A DNA stretch of 48,976 nucleotides from Bacillus sp. (in: firmicutes) (lineage in GTDB: Bacteria; Bacillota; Bacilli; Bacillales; Bacillaceae), in the NCBI GenBank assembly GCA_031180805.1, contig JAPSLL010000030.1:1-48976 (forward strand), read 5' to 3'. A program made the translations under genes and the position numbers. The notes beneath the pieces were generated by a model. That model ran no database searches and had not been told where the DNA came from. It was given only the letters and a program-made list of their open reading frames with translations. Each line of letters starts with the position of its first letter. Position 1 is the first letter of the stretch. Below, piece after piece: positions 9,129 to 18,367 of the stretch.

Positions 9129-10373
9129 TTAAATCTTTATCTTTACAAATTTTCGTTTTCCAACCTGAACAATTAACTTATCAATAATATTTACCTGGAA
9201 TTTAGTATCCTCTACCGTCTCTCCATTTAATTTCACGCCTCTATTCTCAATCATCCTTCTTGCTTCACTTTTAGAGGTAAAGAATTGTAGCTCGACGAGA
9301 AAGTTAATGATTGACATTTCCCTCTGTCCTTGCCAGCTAATCACTGGAATTTCTTTCGGGATATCTCCCTTTTGAAAAACTGAAATAAAATGCTGTTCAG
9401 CCTTATTTGCTTCTTCAATCCCATGGTACATTCGAACAATTGTCTTACTGAGTAACATCTTTGCATCCCTAGGGTGAAGAACTCCTGTTTTCATTTGCTC
9501 TTTAATATCTTGAATTTGTTCAGGAGAAAAATCTGTAATTAATTCAAAGTACTTATCCATTAACTCATCTGGTATAGACATCGCTTTTCCGTACATTTCC
9601 TGCGGGCTTTCGTCAATCCCGATGTAATTTTTCTTTGATTTTGACATTTTCTCTACACCATCAAGTCCTTCTAATAATGGCATTAGCAAAGCTACCTGCT
9701 TTTCTTTTCCGAATTTTTCTTGAAAATGTCTTCCCATTAAAATATTAAAGTGCTGATCTGTTCCACCAAGTTCAATATCACATTCTAAAACGACAGAATC
9801 ATATCCTTGCATTAAAGGGTAAAAGAATTCATGAAGGGAAATCGGCTTTCCGAAAGCAATACGCTCTTCAAAATCATCCCTTTCTAATAGTCTTGCTACA
9901 GTAATTTTCCCTGATAGTTGAATGACATCTTCAAAATTTAACTTAGATAACCATTTAGAATTATAATGCAGCTCGACTTTATCCATATCTATAACCTTAG
10001 CGAATTGTTCGAAGTATGTTTTCGCATTATGCTTAACTTCCTCATCGGTTAATTGTTTTCGAGCGATAGATTTCCCTGTCGGATCCCCAATTTTCCCGGT
10101 AAAATCACCGATAATTAATTGGATAATATGACCGTTCTCTTGAAATTGCCTCATTTTGTTAAGGACAACAGTATGACCAAGATGTACATCTGGTGCAGAT
10201 GGATCTAAGCCTAATTTTATTTTTAATGGTTTATTCTCTAATATTGATTTGGCTATTTTATTTTCTAACTCTTCTGTTGGAATAATTTCTTGTACACCTT
10301 GACTATAGATAGCCATTTGTCTCATTACTTCTGTTCGTTGCTCCTCATTTAATTGTTCTTTTAAATGACTCAT
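9129..10373 (-). CDS. tyrZ: Tyrosyl-tRNA synthetase, TyrZ type
   Basis: 414 residues of a class I synthetase. HLGH (the HIGH motif) is at 64-67, KMSKS lies in [12 protein letters not shown], and a C-terminal S4-like RNA-binding domain ends the protein ([14 protein letters not shown]). It charges tRNA-Tyr. In B. subtilis TyrZ is the second TyrRS beside TyrS, is T-box controlled, and is neighboured by the MarR gene ywaE, the same arrangement as here. The start at 10373 follows an AGGAGG site; the frame extends further upstream but that part is leader RNA. The leader carries a tyrosine T-box. Confidence 0.93.
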   Translation of the reverse strand: MSHLKEQLNEEQRTEVMRQMAIYSQGVQEIIPTEELENKIAKSILENKPLKIKLGLDPSAPDVHLGHTVVLNKMRQFQENGHIIQLIIGDFTGKIGDPTGKSIARKQLTDEEVKHNAKTYFEQFAKVIDMDKVELHYNSKWLSKLNFEDVIQLSGKITVARLLERDDFEERIAFGKPISLHEFFYPLMQGYDSVVLECDIELGGTDQHFNILMGRHFQEKFGKEKQVALLMPLLEGLDGVEKMSKSKKNYIGIDESPQEMYGKAMSIPDELMDKYFELITDFSPEQIQDIKEQMKTGVLHPRDAKMLLSKTIVRMYHGIEEANKAEQHFISVFQKGDIPKEIPVISWQGQREMSIINFLVELQFFTSKSEARRMIENRGVKLNGETVEDTKFQVNIIDKLIVQVGKRKFVKIKI

Positions 10374-10405
10374 TGATCTTCCTCCTAAAAAATTGAATAA
10401 AAAAA

Positions 10406-10632
10406 GCCACATCCCAAAAAAGGGACGTGGTTTACTTTTACACGCGGTACCACCCTTGTTGAAGGACATCATCCTTCCACTTATCAGAATAACGGCTCAA
10501 CCGTTCTTTGCTCACTTTTACTTTTGCAAAGAAAGCTCTAGGATTGTATTTCGTGTTATCTATGTATCGATTTTCACCAACCATCGATTCTCTAATAAAC
10601 AGGGAGATAACAACTACTGAGTGTCCCTTCAC
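10406..10632 (-). promoter_or_regulatory. T-box riboswitch, tyrosine specific, leader of tyrZ
   Basis: On the minus strand the leader has the AGTA and AGAGA elements of Stem I, a GGTTGGTG loop, and a specifier loop reading GAAA-TAC-A, giving Tyr codon TAC. It ends with the T-box sequence GGGTGGTACCGCG (10441-10453) and a terminator (10406-10430) of CCACGTCCC / GGGATGTGG followed by TTTTTTT. Uncharged tRNA-Tyr should favour the antiterminator and raise tyrZ expression. Confidence 0.93.
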
Positions 10633-10660
10633 AGCTTTTTTTATATGATATTGTACGTTT

Positions 10661-11182
10661 TCAAAAGTGGTTATTTCGAATCACTTTTCTAAGCAACTTT
10701 GACATACTTTTTTGTTCATTCTCTGACAATCCTGAAACAATCTCAACTTCTCCTTTATGAAATTGTGGATAAAGAGCTTCCATCACTTGCTTGCCTTTTT
10801 CCGTTAATGCAACATAGGTAATTCTTCTATCCCTGTTGTCAATCCTTCGATAGCACAGCTCTTTTCGTTCAAGTGTCTTTGTTATATTGCTCACAGTTGC
10901 TTTTGAGACACCTGCAGACTCTGCTAATTTTTTCGTTTCAATAGATTCCCATATCCACAAATCATATAGCATAGAGAATGCCGTCCACGATAAACCATAT
11001 TCAGATAAGACTTCTTGTTCCATTTTGTTTCTTAATCCTTGTGCGACCCGATATATATTTGTTACGACTGAAATTGCATCAAGATGTAACGAATCAATTG
11101 GAAGTTTCGTTAATTGATTGATTGTATCTATTTCTTCTGGAAGTAGTTCCCCATTCTCATTAAATGAATGTATTAGAATCAC
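10661..11182 (-). CDS. MarR-family transcriptional regulator (YwaE-like)
   Basis: About 173 residues with a winged helix of MarR type (LAESAGVSKATVSNITKTLERKELCYRRIDNRDRRITYVALTEKG). It lies directly upstream of the tyrZ T-box leader, as ywaE neighbours tyrZ in B. subtilis. The start is unclear: no in-frame ATG exists near the 5' end. GTG at 11182 overlaps the AAAGAGGTGA ribosome-binding sequence, so translation may begin at this GTG or at a rare ATT/ATA codon just after it. Its target genes are unknown; autoregulation and an effect on tyrZ are possible. Confidence 0.85.
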   Translation of the reverse strand: MILIHSFNENGELLPEEIDTINQLTKLPIDSLHLDAISVVTNIYRVAQGLRNKMEQEVLSEYGLSWTAFSMLYDLWIWESIETKKLAESAGVSKATVSNITKTLERKELCYRRIDNRDRRITYVALTEKGKQVMEALYPQFHKGEVEIVSGLSENEQKSMSKLLRKVIRNNHF

Positions 11183-11352
11183 CTCTTTAAATTTTCAAAA
11201 TCGTTAGCTATGAAACGATTATAGCAAAAGATTTTAATAATAACAAGACATAGAATCCTAAACATTTTAATAAAACCCCTTCATCTCAACATAACCTTTT
11301 AGAATTTACGCTATTTTATCTTCACAATTTAATGAAGGGAAAAAGAGGTTTT

Positions 11353-11396
11353 GTCCTTCTATTAGAATAATTTACAAACATAAAACATAGAAGGAC
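11353..11396. repeat. Inverted repeat between MarR and VOC genes
   Basis: GTCCTTCTAT and ATAGAAGGAC form a perfect 10-base-pair inverted repeat over 24 bases. It follows the stop of the leftward gene at 11422, so it may be that gene's terminator, but the T run (CTCTTTTT) comes several bases later. Confidence 0.45.
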
Positions 11397-11421
11397 TGAT
11401 AGAATGCTACAAACATTCATT

Positions 11422-11769
11422 CTATTTGCAAACCATTAATACATTACCATCTGGGTCTTTAAAATTGAACCAATGGCCATTTTCTATTTCAGTTGCTAAT
11501 TGGACATTTTTTTCTTGCATATATTTATAAGCTTGATGAATATCTTGCGTATTTAATTGAACTGCTGGAACCATATGGATATGATTAGGAGCGAAAAGTT
11601 TACTATCAAGTACAATATTCGGTCCATCAAACGGGAGAACATAAATATGACCAAAATAAATTTCTCCATCAGCAGGCAAGCCCAATATATCACAATACCA
11701 ATCACGGGCACTTTCAATGTTACTTACCGGGATAAAAACACCACTAATTTTATTTGCAATGGGATTCAT
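11422..11769 (-). CDS. VOC-superfamily protein (glyoxalase/bleomycin-resistance fold)
   Basis: 115 residues, one VOC module. It opens with IANKISGVFIPVSNIESARDWY and ends with WFNFKDPDGNVLMVCK; the C-terminal F-x-DPDGN motif is typical. These proteins bind a metal or small molecule; the reaction is unknown. There are two adjacent ATG codons. The second (11769) is spaced 6 bases from GGAGG and is preferred over the one at 11772. Confidence 0.85.
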   Translation of the reverse strand: MNPIANKISGVFIPVSNIESARDWYCDILGLPADGEIYFGHIYVLPFDGPNIVLDSKLFAPNHIHMVPAVQLNTQDIHQAYKYMQEKNVQLATEIENGHWFNFKDPDGNVLMVCK

Positions 11770-11908
11770 CATACTCCTCCTATCTAACTTTCTAACTATC
11801 TATCAATTATTCAACAAATAATTGATAGCTCCTTCCGATATTTACATATATTTCCGGAAAGCTATATAATTTTTTATGTACTTGTAGCTAATTGATTTTG
11901 ATTTTATC

Positions 11909-12220
11909 TCATAGTTTCTCTATCTCAATTACATTTACACTAAGTGGTAAACTTTCTCGAACTTCACCATCATAACTAACTTTCACTTTATCCCCAACTT
12001 GAAAAGTCTCCTCACTATTAACAGATAAGTCTATATTTACACTATTACCTGAATTAAGAATTTCACCTTCTTCAATCGAAACTAACGCACTTTGACCATT
12101 AATTTCTTCTATTGTTCCTGTAAATGTTGCGTTTGTTTTATTTTCTTTTTCAACAGATTGACATGCAGCTAGATAACTAAATAATAAAACGATAATACAC
12201 AAATTTATTGTCTTTTTCAT
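11909..12220 (-). CDS. Small secreted lipoprotein, DUF3221-like
   Basis: 103 residues. A signal peptide with lipobox LAAC places lipid-modified Cys20 at the membrane surface. The mature part is a small beta domain of OB-like look (FTGTIEEINGQSALVSIEEG, then FQVGDKVKVSYDGEV), which resembles the DUF3221 family. An AAAAGGAG site precedes the ATG. Role unknown. Confidence 0.8.
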   Translation of the reverse strand: MKKTINLCIIVLLFSYLAACQSVEKENKTNATFTGTIEEINGQSALVSIEEGEILNSGNSVNIDLSVNSEETFQVGDKVKVSYDGEVRESLPLSVNVIEIEKL

Positions 12221-12596
12221 AGTAACTTTCTCCTTTTAAAAATTTTCCAATTTCTTTAAATTAGTCGGAGAAGTGAACGGAAGGTTACAAAAAAACATAC
12301 GATTAATATAAATTTAATTATCAACTCTACATACGACCAGGTTAAAGGTTATTGTTGAGTTCTTAGCACTTTGTTTGTTTTAGAGAATATGTGAGACTGC
12401 TGCTTGCGGATGCCTTTAGTAGAAATCGATAACCAAATTTAACAGAGCTTAACATAAAAAGGTCTCACTTTTTAGAAACGCTTAAAAGATAGACATGTTC
12501 TTATCATTAAAGACTAATCTCTTTATGCTTTTGAAACCTTTTCATCCTCTCATCCGTATATTACGATAGATACTGCTTATACTGGAGGTATTTATC
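12221..12596. other. Intergenic region, no gene seen
   Basis: AT-rich and without a convincing reading frame. GTGAGAC near 12391 and GTCTCAC near 12463 are complementary but about 65 bases apart; the second is followed by TTTTT and could end a short transcript. Nothing else is supported. Confidence 0.4.
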
Positions 12597-12788
12597 ATGT
12601 ACGAATATAAATTTGTAAAAGTTGAACTTAGTAATTGGAATAAAGCTCCTAAGGAAGATTATCATGAAATTATCCACGATCATGCAAAAGAAGGCTGGAG
12701 ATTTGTTCAAATATTTGCTCCCGGTACTTCTGGATATGGTACTGCTTCTTATTTTGAAATTATTTTCGAAAAACCTTATGAACTTTAG
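12597..12788 (+). CDS. DUF4177-family small protein
   Basis: 63 residues, starting [11 protein letters not shown] and containing the characteristic [14 protein letters not shown] segment of DUF4177, a small beta-alpha-beta protein of unknown role. A TGGAGG site lies 9 bases before the ATG. It stands alone. Confidence 0.85.
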   Translation: MYEYKFVKVELSNWNKAPKEDYHEIIHDHAKEGWRFVQIFAPGTSGYGTASYFEIIFEKPYEL

Positions 12789-13446
12789 AATTTTAGCTTG
12801 AGTTTGCTAATTTCAAAATTAATAGTAGCTAAATTTTTTAACTATCCTCCTTCTATTCTTATTCTGAATAAAAACAAACGAATATAACAAAAAAGGGAAT
12901 GGAGGTTAGTTAAAAGGTCGGTCATTATAAATTAATAAAGTTTTAACATTTTTTCTAATTTCTTATTCATTTTCTTTTAAAAATTATGGTTTTCAAAAAT
13001 TAATTGAAAAGGAAGACTTCTAATAGCTAATAAGCCTTTAAATCTTATCTATCAACTATGGCCATTCTTTTTACTCTTGTTGTTATGTAAAAATGTATTT
13101 CTTCAAAAAGATGCACACATTTTTAAAAAGGCGGTTTGCGTACACTTTGTTGCTTTTTACTTAGTTGTCGTTATTAGTTAATCACCTCTTGCAGTACTCT
13201 CTTTCCGTGGGGTGGGTGGTGTGCCTCCTTTAGTTTAAACACTTAGTTAGCATTAACTTGTCCCACGCATCTCGCAGGAATCTAGCAAGTAGCTCCAATC
13301 AACCTTTAAATAAATAGTGCAAAAACAAAACAATCTTTCAGAAAAAAGCTTATAAAAAAGACGTGTATAAATACACACGTCTTCAGTGATGCCTTATGTT
13401 AAGATTCCTCAAAATAAAGACTCTTCATCATTTTCCTCAATCTAAG
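12789..13446. other. Long gap without a gene, with a terminator at the right end
   Basis: No plausible coding frame is seen in about 650 bases. Several AGGAGG-like strings lack a start codon and frame, so the stretch may hold decayed sequence. The right end has a leftward terminator at 13358-13383: AAGACGTGT / ACACGTCTT followed on minus by TTTTTT. It serves the NmrA-family gene that stops at 13447. Confidence 0.6.
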
Positions 13447-14310
13447 TTACGAAATACCTTTGACAATAGTGCTTAATGCTTCGTTAATAGGTGTTAATGA
13501 TCTGCCTAGTAATTTTTCAAAATCGTTGCTTTCTATCTCTAGAGCTCCCTCCCGAATCCCCTTTTGAATATCAACGAGCATCGGAATGATGAACTCTGGA
13601 ACTCCAGCGTTTTTCATCACCTCTGCATAAGTAACATCGTCAACATGCTGTACAGGCACTTCTTTACCTAAGACTGTACTTAGAGCAGCTACAAGTTCAT
13701 CTTGAGTCAGTGGCTGGCCAGAAAGCTCATAAATTGTATTTTCATGACCACTTCCGGAAAGTACTGCTGCTGCAGCTTCTGCATACTCTTGTTGAAGTGC
13801 CCAACCTACCTTACCAGCTCCAGCAGATGTGACCCATGGATCCCCTGCTAATACACCTTGGATGCTTGAAATCTCATTCTCCAAGTACCAATTGTTGCGT
13901 AAGAAGGAGTATGGAATCCCAGTTTTTAAAATGGCCTCCTCAGCAGCACGATGTGGCGGAGCAAGAAACATCTTACTCTCACTCGCATTCCCTAAACTCG
14001 TATAAGCAATAAATTTAACTCGAGCCCGCTCTGCCGCAGCTACCGCATCAGTATGCTGTCTAATTCTTGTTTCATTATCTCCATCTGCTGAAATCAATAA
14101 TAACCGGTCAATCCCAGCAAAAGCCGTATCCAACGTTTCAGGATGATCAAAATCCCCATGCCGAACTTCTATTCCACGGTTTTTAAAGCCTTCTGCCTTC
14201 TCCGGATTTCGAACACTAATTACTACTTGTTCAGCAGGTACTGTTTTTAATAATGTTTCAACAACCTTCGTTCCTAATTTTCCTGTTGCCCCTGTTACTA
14301 ATAGTTTCAT
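13447..14310 (-). CDS. NmrA-like NAD(P)-binding oxidoreductase (atypical SDR, quinone-reductase-like)
   Basis: 287 residues. It begins MKLLVTGATGKLGTKVVETL, the GxxGxxG dinucleotide-binding loop, and continues as an atypical short-chain dehydrogenase of the QOR2/NmrA kind (SVRNPEKAEGF, YTSLGNASES, LRNNWYLEN). Such proteins reduce quinones or sense NADPH. The frame extends 50 codons further upstream, but the ATG at 14310 has a perfect AAGGAGG site. It is divergent from the Rrf2 regulator at 14620, the same pairing as ywnB/ywnA in B. subtilis, and its promoter carries a large palindrome. Confidence 0.9.
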   Translation of the reverse strand: MKLLVTGATGKLGTKVVETLLKTVPAEQVVISVRNPEKAEGFKNRGIEVRHGDFDHPETLDTAFAGIDRLLLISADGDNETRIRQHTDAVAAAERARVKFIAYTSLGNASESKMFLAPPHRAAEEAILKTGIPYSFLRNNWYLENEISSIQGVLAGDPWVTSAGAGKVGWALQQEYAEAAAAVLSGSGHENTIYELSGQPLTQDELVAALSTVLGKEVPVQHVDDVTYAEVMKNAGVPEFIIPMLVDIQKGIREGALEIESNDFEKLLGRSLTPINEALSTIVKGIS

Positions 14311-14334
14311 CCTATTTCCTCCTTGTAACAACTT

Positions 14335-14388
14335 GTATTTATCTCGAATACATGTATTCATCATAAATACTTCTTTTTCTTTTGTCAA
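14335..14388 (-). promoter_or_regulatory. Promoter with overlapping 36-base palindromic operator
   Basis: On the minus strand TTGACA (14383-14388) and TATGAT (14360-14365) are separated by exactly 17 bases. A palindrome spans 14335-14370: outer arms GTATTTAT and ATAAATAC, inner perfect core GAATACATGTATTC (14346-14359), with only the two 3-base joints unpaired. It covers the -10 box and transcription start, so a bound protein would repress. The divergent Rrf2 regulator is the obvious candidate. Confidence 0.85.
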
Positions 14389-14619
14389 CAATCTGTTTTT
14401 ATTTTTCGTAAATGTTAAGGTATAATACGTTGTAACCAAATTAAATACATGATTGTTCAATATATGTAAGGATGTTTTCGTATTTTTGTTTGTAATTTAA
14501 TAAGTATGAAACGAGTACTGTACAAGGAAAGAAATCACAACGACTACTAATAAAAAAATAAAGTTTACGAAAACAGCCTAACGAAGAAAAGATATAAAAA
14601 ACATGGTAGGTGAAAAATA

Positions 14620-15060
14620 ATGTCCATCAGCAGCAGATTCTCTGTTGGAATTCATATTTTAGCTCTTATTGAGTTAAATAAGGATGGAGTTAGTTCATCA
14701 GAATTTTTAGCTGAAAGTGTTAATACAAATCCAACATTGATTAGAAAAATTATGGGAATGCTTAAAAAGGCGGGATTAATCGAGGTTAAGCCAGGTATCG
14801 CAGGGGCAAAATTAGCTAGAGAACTATCCGAAATTACAATGCTTGATGTATATAAGGCAGTTAGTGTTGTAAACGAGAACGAATTATTTAGTGTACATGA
14901 AAATCCAAATATCAAATGTACAGTTGGAAGGAATATTCAGAATGCAATTGACCCGATTTTTTCTGCAGCCCAACTAGCAATGGAAAGCACATTGGGCCAG
15001 GTTACACTAGAAAAGGTCGTAAAGGACATTATCGATAAAGATTCAAACACTAATATTTAA
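14620..15060 (+). CDS. Rrf2-family transcriptional regulator (YwnA-like)
   Basis: 146 residues. An Rrf2 winged helix (FSVGIHILALIEL, SVNTNPTLIRKIMGMLKKAGLIEVKPG) is followed by a dimer helix. A single cysteine, Cys100, lies where related regulators carry redox or cluster ligands. One Cys argues against an iron-sulphur cluster and allows a thiol-switch sensor. Divergent from the NmrA-type oxidoreductase it probably represses. A possible -10 box TATAAT is at 14421-14426, which would give a leader of nearly 190 bases. AGGTG precedes the ATG. Confidence 0.88.
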   Translation: MSISSRFSVGIHILALIELNKDGVSSSEFLAESVNTNPTLIRKIMGMLKKAGLIEVKPGIAGAKLARELSEITMLDVYKAVSVVNENELFSVHENPNIKCTVGRNIQNAIDPIFSAAQLAMESTLGQVTLEKVVKDIIDKDSNTNI

Positions 15061-15083
15061 TATTTGATGAAGTACAACCTTAG

Positions 15084-15123
15084 AAATAAGAATGGGACTC
15101 TTAATTGTTCCTCATTCTTATTT
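15084..15123. terminator. Bidirectional terminator between convergent genes
   Basis: AAATAAGAATG pairs with CATTCTTATTT and the inner GGA with TCC, one base bulged. The right arm includes the stop codon of the leftward DUF523 gene. Confidence 0.75.
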
Positions 15124-15576
15124 CATTGATTCAACAAATTGCTCCTCATTCAAAACTTGTATTCCATTCCTTTTTAGCAGCGCAGAGGTTACACCATTGC
15201 CAACAATTTTCTTCCCTTTAAACTCTCCATTATAGATCATTGTACTGCCACAAGATGGACTGTTCTCCTTAAGCACAACAATAGATGCCTTTAATTTTAT
15301 AGCTTTTTCTAATGCTGCATGAGCACCTTTTATGTAAAGGTCTGTTACATCTGTTCCTGACTTCTCAACCACTTTTGCGTTGCCATCAAGGACATCATAT
15401 CCGTCTCCTCCTATAATTTCAGCTGGTTCTCTTGGCGTTGTAAAACCACCGAGTAATTCAGGACAAATCGTCACCGCCTTATTCTCGTTGACTAATTGAC
15501 GAATTGTCTCATCTAAACTATGTGTACCGTTATATCGCACTTCTAATCCTGCTAAACAGGAGCTAACGACTATCAT
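15118..15576 (-). CDS. DUF523-family protein
   Basis: 152 residues with the family cysteine motifs VSSCLAG (near 4-10), ICPEL and SPSCGS, which suggest a metal or cluster site. Function not established. The start at 15576 is preferred because GAGGTG lies 8 bases upstream; the upstream in-frame ATG lacks a site. It stands alone between convergent terminator and a gap. Confidence 0.88.
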   Translation of the reverse strand: MIVVSSCLAGLEVRYNGTHSLDETIRQLVNENKAVTICPELLGGFTTPREPAEIIGGDGYDVLDGNAKVVEKSGTDVTDLYIKGAHAALEKAIKLKASIVVLKENSPSCGSTMIYNGEFKGKKIVGNGVTSALLKRNGIQVLNEEQFVESMK

Positions 15577-15754
15577 CAAATCTACACCTCGCAAAATAAG
15601 ATTATACACGTATTATATAACTTTCTTGAATAGGGACAGGCTAGTAACAGAGCTCTGCCCTTAAAATCTAAATAAGCATCCTTGTTTTTCTTCTGTAATA
15701 CCACTAGTCCTGACAACTGCATTGCAACTTTAGAAGAACTTTCTTTTATGTATT

Positions 15755-16105
15755 TTATTGATACTTAAACGGGAAGTTAGCGATCAACTCATTGAATTTA
15801 CGCTCCCACTGCATGAAATCCGAACTAGGCAAATGCCCCCAAAATTGTAGTCCTGACGGTTCAAATGAAACAGTTATAAAGTAGGTATCACCCTTTTGCT
15901 CATCACCGTACCAGCAAGGATATTCTGTTTGCTTGCCTAAATACGATGGCAAATTTTCATATATTTCACCTAACTCTTCATACGTTTCTTTAGTAAACTT
16001 GCTTTCGTCAACCATATAAACTCTCTCAAACTCTACTATATCGTTAATAACAATAAATCTATTATTATAATAATGCTCATCTTCTATCATTTTAACCATA
16101 AACAT
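15755..16105 (-). CDS. Hypothetical protein, 116 residues
   Basis: A small, soluble, aromatic-rich protein (YPCWYGDEQKGDTYF, SGLQFWGHLP, FMQWERKFNELI). No motif recognised. AAAGGAG lies only 3 bases before the first ATG, so the third codon, also ATG (16099), may be the true start. It follows closely the broken flavin-binding gene upstream. Confidence 0.6.
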   Translation of the reverse strand: MFMVKMIEDEHYYNNRFIVINDIVEFERVYMVDESKFTKETYEELGEIYENLPSYLGKQTEYPCWYGDEQKGDTYFITVSFEPSGLQFWGHLPSSDFMQWERKFNELIANFPFKYQ

Positions 16106-16126
16106 ATTCTCCTTTTAGCTCAAAAT

Positions 16127-16756
16127 TTAATATAGCCGTTTCGTATAACTTTCTTCAAGAATACGAGTAACATCCTCGTTTCGAATTTGCGAATGAGCAG
16201 ATAACATCTTTTGAAGCTGAAGGCAGCATATCTTTACTTATCCAAGAATTCGGGTCCCATAATTTTGAACGTATGAAGGCTTTGGCACAATGAATAAAAC
16301 ACTCCTCAACTTCAACACCTATGCATATAAGTGGTTTTCGATCCTTCACTTTCATTTTTTCAAGTAATTGTTCATCATGTATTAAAGTTGCCCTTCCATT
16401 TACCCTAAGCGTTTCTTCCATTCCAGGTATGATAAAAGAAGACCTACTCTCGAATTCAATAAAATATTTCTCATAGAATCTATTCTTTTATTTCCTGGTC
16501 TCTCAGGTATAATTAAATGTTTTTCATCTAAAACAACAGCAAACCCTGGGGCATCTCCTCTTGGAGAAACGTCACAAAAGCCCTTGTCATCTGATGTGGA
16601 AATGACTAAAAATGGTGATTTTGAAATGAAGTCAGTACAATGCTCGTCTAAATACGGAATAACCTTTCTTTTTACTAACTCACTCGGAAAACCGATAATT
16701 GAACGCAAATCTTCTTCTGTTTCAACTATATTTTTAAATTTTTGATTTCGTTTCAA
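16127..16756 (-). pseudogene. Pyridoxamine-phosphate-oxidase-like FMN-binding protein, two frameshifts
   Basis: Two overlapping frames give one family. The first part contains RGDAPGFAVVLDEKHLIIPERPGNK up to SRVGLL; the second has EETLRVNGRA, GVEVEECFIHCAKAF and WDPNSWISKDMLPSAS. Adding one T at 16434-16437 restores GLLFIIPGMEETL. Removing one base at the 4-base run 16209-16212 restores a C-terminus ending EESYTKRLY with stop at 16127-16129. The likely start is TTG at 16756 with GGGAGG 8 bases upstream. Restored length is about 210 residues, as expected for the family. It is either a recent pseudogene or two homopolymer sequencing errors. Confidence 0.88.
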
Positions 16757-16863
16757 ATAGGTTGCCTCCCTCTTCAAACAATGAAATCTATCATTAGTAA
16801 CCATTCGAAAATCAACTTTCATTTTCAGCTAGCATGAACGAATTTATTTAAGAAAGTACACGT

Positions 16864-17298
16864 TTAACAGTTCTTTAAATCTTTTTTTAAATAGTAATGT
16901 TTATAATCTCTACCTACATTATCTATAGTACCAAACACTTGATACCCATTCTTCTCATAAAAACCTAAAGCTTGAAAACTCAATGTATCTAGCTTAATAA
17001 AATCACATTGTTTTTCTATCGCAATTGTCTCTATTTCTCGCAATAATTTTGTTCCATACCCCATTTTTCTAATCTCCTCATCTAAATAGAACGTATATAC
17101 TTCTAACCAATTCCAACATATTGCAGCAGTTATTCCGCCATGAACATTTCCTTTCTCATCCTTGATAAACAAACCAATATCTTCATATCTTCCTCCTAAA
17201 TCTTTAGGAAAATGCTTTAAATTAAACTTAAATAGTCCATCATTAATATATTGTTTAGCCTTTTTATCTAACTCTTTTGAGATTACTAAATTCATCAT
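16864..17298 (-). CDS. GNAT-family N-acetyltransferase
   Basis: 144 residues. The acetyl-CoA motif is EEIRKMGYGTKLLREIETIA (about 74-93), and LGFYEKNGYQVFG is near the end. AAAGGAG precedes the first of two ATG codons. Substrate unknown. Confidence 0.87.
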   Translation of the reverse strand: MMNLVISKELDKKAKQYINDGLFKFNLKHFPKDLGGRYEDIGLFIKDEKGNVHGGITAAICWNWLEVYTFYLDEEIRKMGYGTKLLREIETIAIEKQCDFIKLDTLSFQALGFYEKNGYQVFGTIDNVGRDYKHYYLKKDLKNC

Positions 17299-17439
17299 TA
17301 AAACTCCTTTATATTTATCTGTAATTTTATTCTAGGTTAAGCTCTTTTCTCATGAAACTAATGTGAGGAATTACAAGGATTCATCTTAAATAACATTAGA
17401 GTATTAGTAAGTCAATGACTATTATTTCAACCTATATCC

Positions 17440-18003
17440 TCACGAAATTATAGAATAAATACAAGTATCCGTAAGTATCCTACCATCTGCCGATAAATCA
17501 TCCTGCCGTAATATCCCTTCTAACTTGAACATAAGCTTCTCTGGAATAGAACGACTTTTCATATTAGTTGATTCACACCTTATTTCAATTCTTTTGAACT
17601 TGATTTTACTTAAGCCAAAATGAACTAATTCTTTAACCGCTTCCGTCATATATCCATTACCGCTGAACCTAGTATTTATCCAATATCCTATCTCACATTT
17701 AGGAATGTCCCAATTTATCCCATGAATACTTGTTGAGCCAATAAATTCATTTGTGTCTCTGAGAAAGATAAGAAAACGAAAACTTTCTCTTTTTAAGAAC
17801 TTAATATGTGCTTCCCTTAAGTTTATTTCCGTTTCTTCAGCAGTAGCAATTTTTTGGGCAAATGGTAGCCACATTTTTAATTCATGAAAGGAATCTCGGA
17901 TAGCCATATTCACAACCGCTCCATCTCCAGTTTGATTTGGTGCCCGTAAAATCAATCTACTTGTTTCCAATTGTAATGGAATATCTAACAATAAAGGATT
18001 CAT
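17440..18003 (-). CDS. RimJ/RimL-type GNAT acetyltransferase preceded by a T-box
   Basis: 187 residues of the ribosomal-protein/small-molecule acetyltransferase branch: LETSRLILRAP at the start, CEIGYWINTRFSGNGYMTEA (acetyl-CoA loop), and SRSIPEKLMFKLEGILRQ. A GAGAGGAG site precedes the ATG at 18003. The 5' leader is a complete T-box riboswitch with its own promoter, so transcription should rise when a tRNA, probably Lys, is uncharged. This is unusual for a GNAT. E. coli RimL is known to acetylate processed microcin C, a synthetase inhibitor, so a role in detoxifying a synthetase-targeting compound is a possible but untested explanation. Confidence 0.88.
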   Translation of the reverse strand: MNPLLLDIPLQLETSRLILRAPNQTGDGAVVNMAIRDSFHELKMWLPFAQKIATAEETEINLREAHIKFLKRESFRFLIFLRDTNEFIGSTSIHGINWDIPKCEIGYWINTRFSGNGYMTEAVKELVHFGLSKIKFKRIEIRCESTNMKSRSIPEKLMFKLEGILRQDDLSADGRILTDTCIYSIIS

Positions 18004-18057
18004 CTTATATACTCCTCTCTAATTTAATGGATGAATAGAAAGAATGGGAACAAAAAA

Positions 18058-18361
18058 ACTCTCGCCAACAAGATAAACTTATCTTGAGGACGAGAGTCAT
18101 AGCTTCGTGGTACCACCTCAGTTTGTTGATCTGTTACCACATCAACCTCTATAGGTACGTCAATTATTGAATTGATTATACCTCATCTCGATAACGGGAG
18201 ATTTCCGTCACAGTATCACTTAAGTTCTTTTTTTAAGATCCGCGTGCAGCTCCGAGTCTTTTTTCAATACGATAATATTACTCCCTCACACCAAATAGGA
18301 GCTCTCTGAAAATACCATCATACTTACTCTTCTCTTCATTGCTAATTTTCATAATAGAATT
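18058..18361 (-). promoter_or_regulatory. T-box riboswitch, probable lysine specificity, leader of a GNAT gene
   Basis: On the minus strand Stem I has AGTA, a 14-base-pair helix rich in G-U pairs, AGAGA and a GGTG-containing loop. The specifier side reads GAAAA-AAG-A, then CTC pairing with an upstream GAG. Aligned with the Tyr and Met leaders of this window it gives AAG (Lys); shifting by one gives AAA, also Lys. The T-box GAGGTGGTACCACG is at 18106-18119. The terminator at 18058-18097 has ACTCTCG / CGAGAGT plus an inner AAGATAA stem, followed by TTTTTTT. Confidence 0.85.
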
Positions 18362-18367
18362 AAATAG

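Noticed and set aside
10393-10632. Open frames on both strands within the tyrZ leader
   Set aside because: They coincide with T-box structure elements and terminator; no coding evidence.
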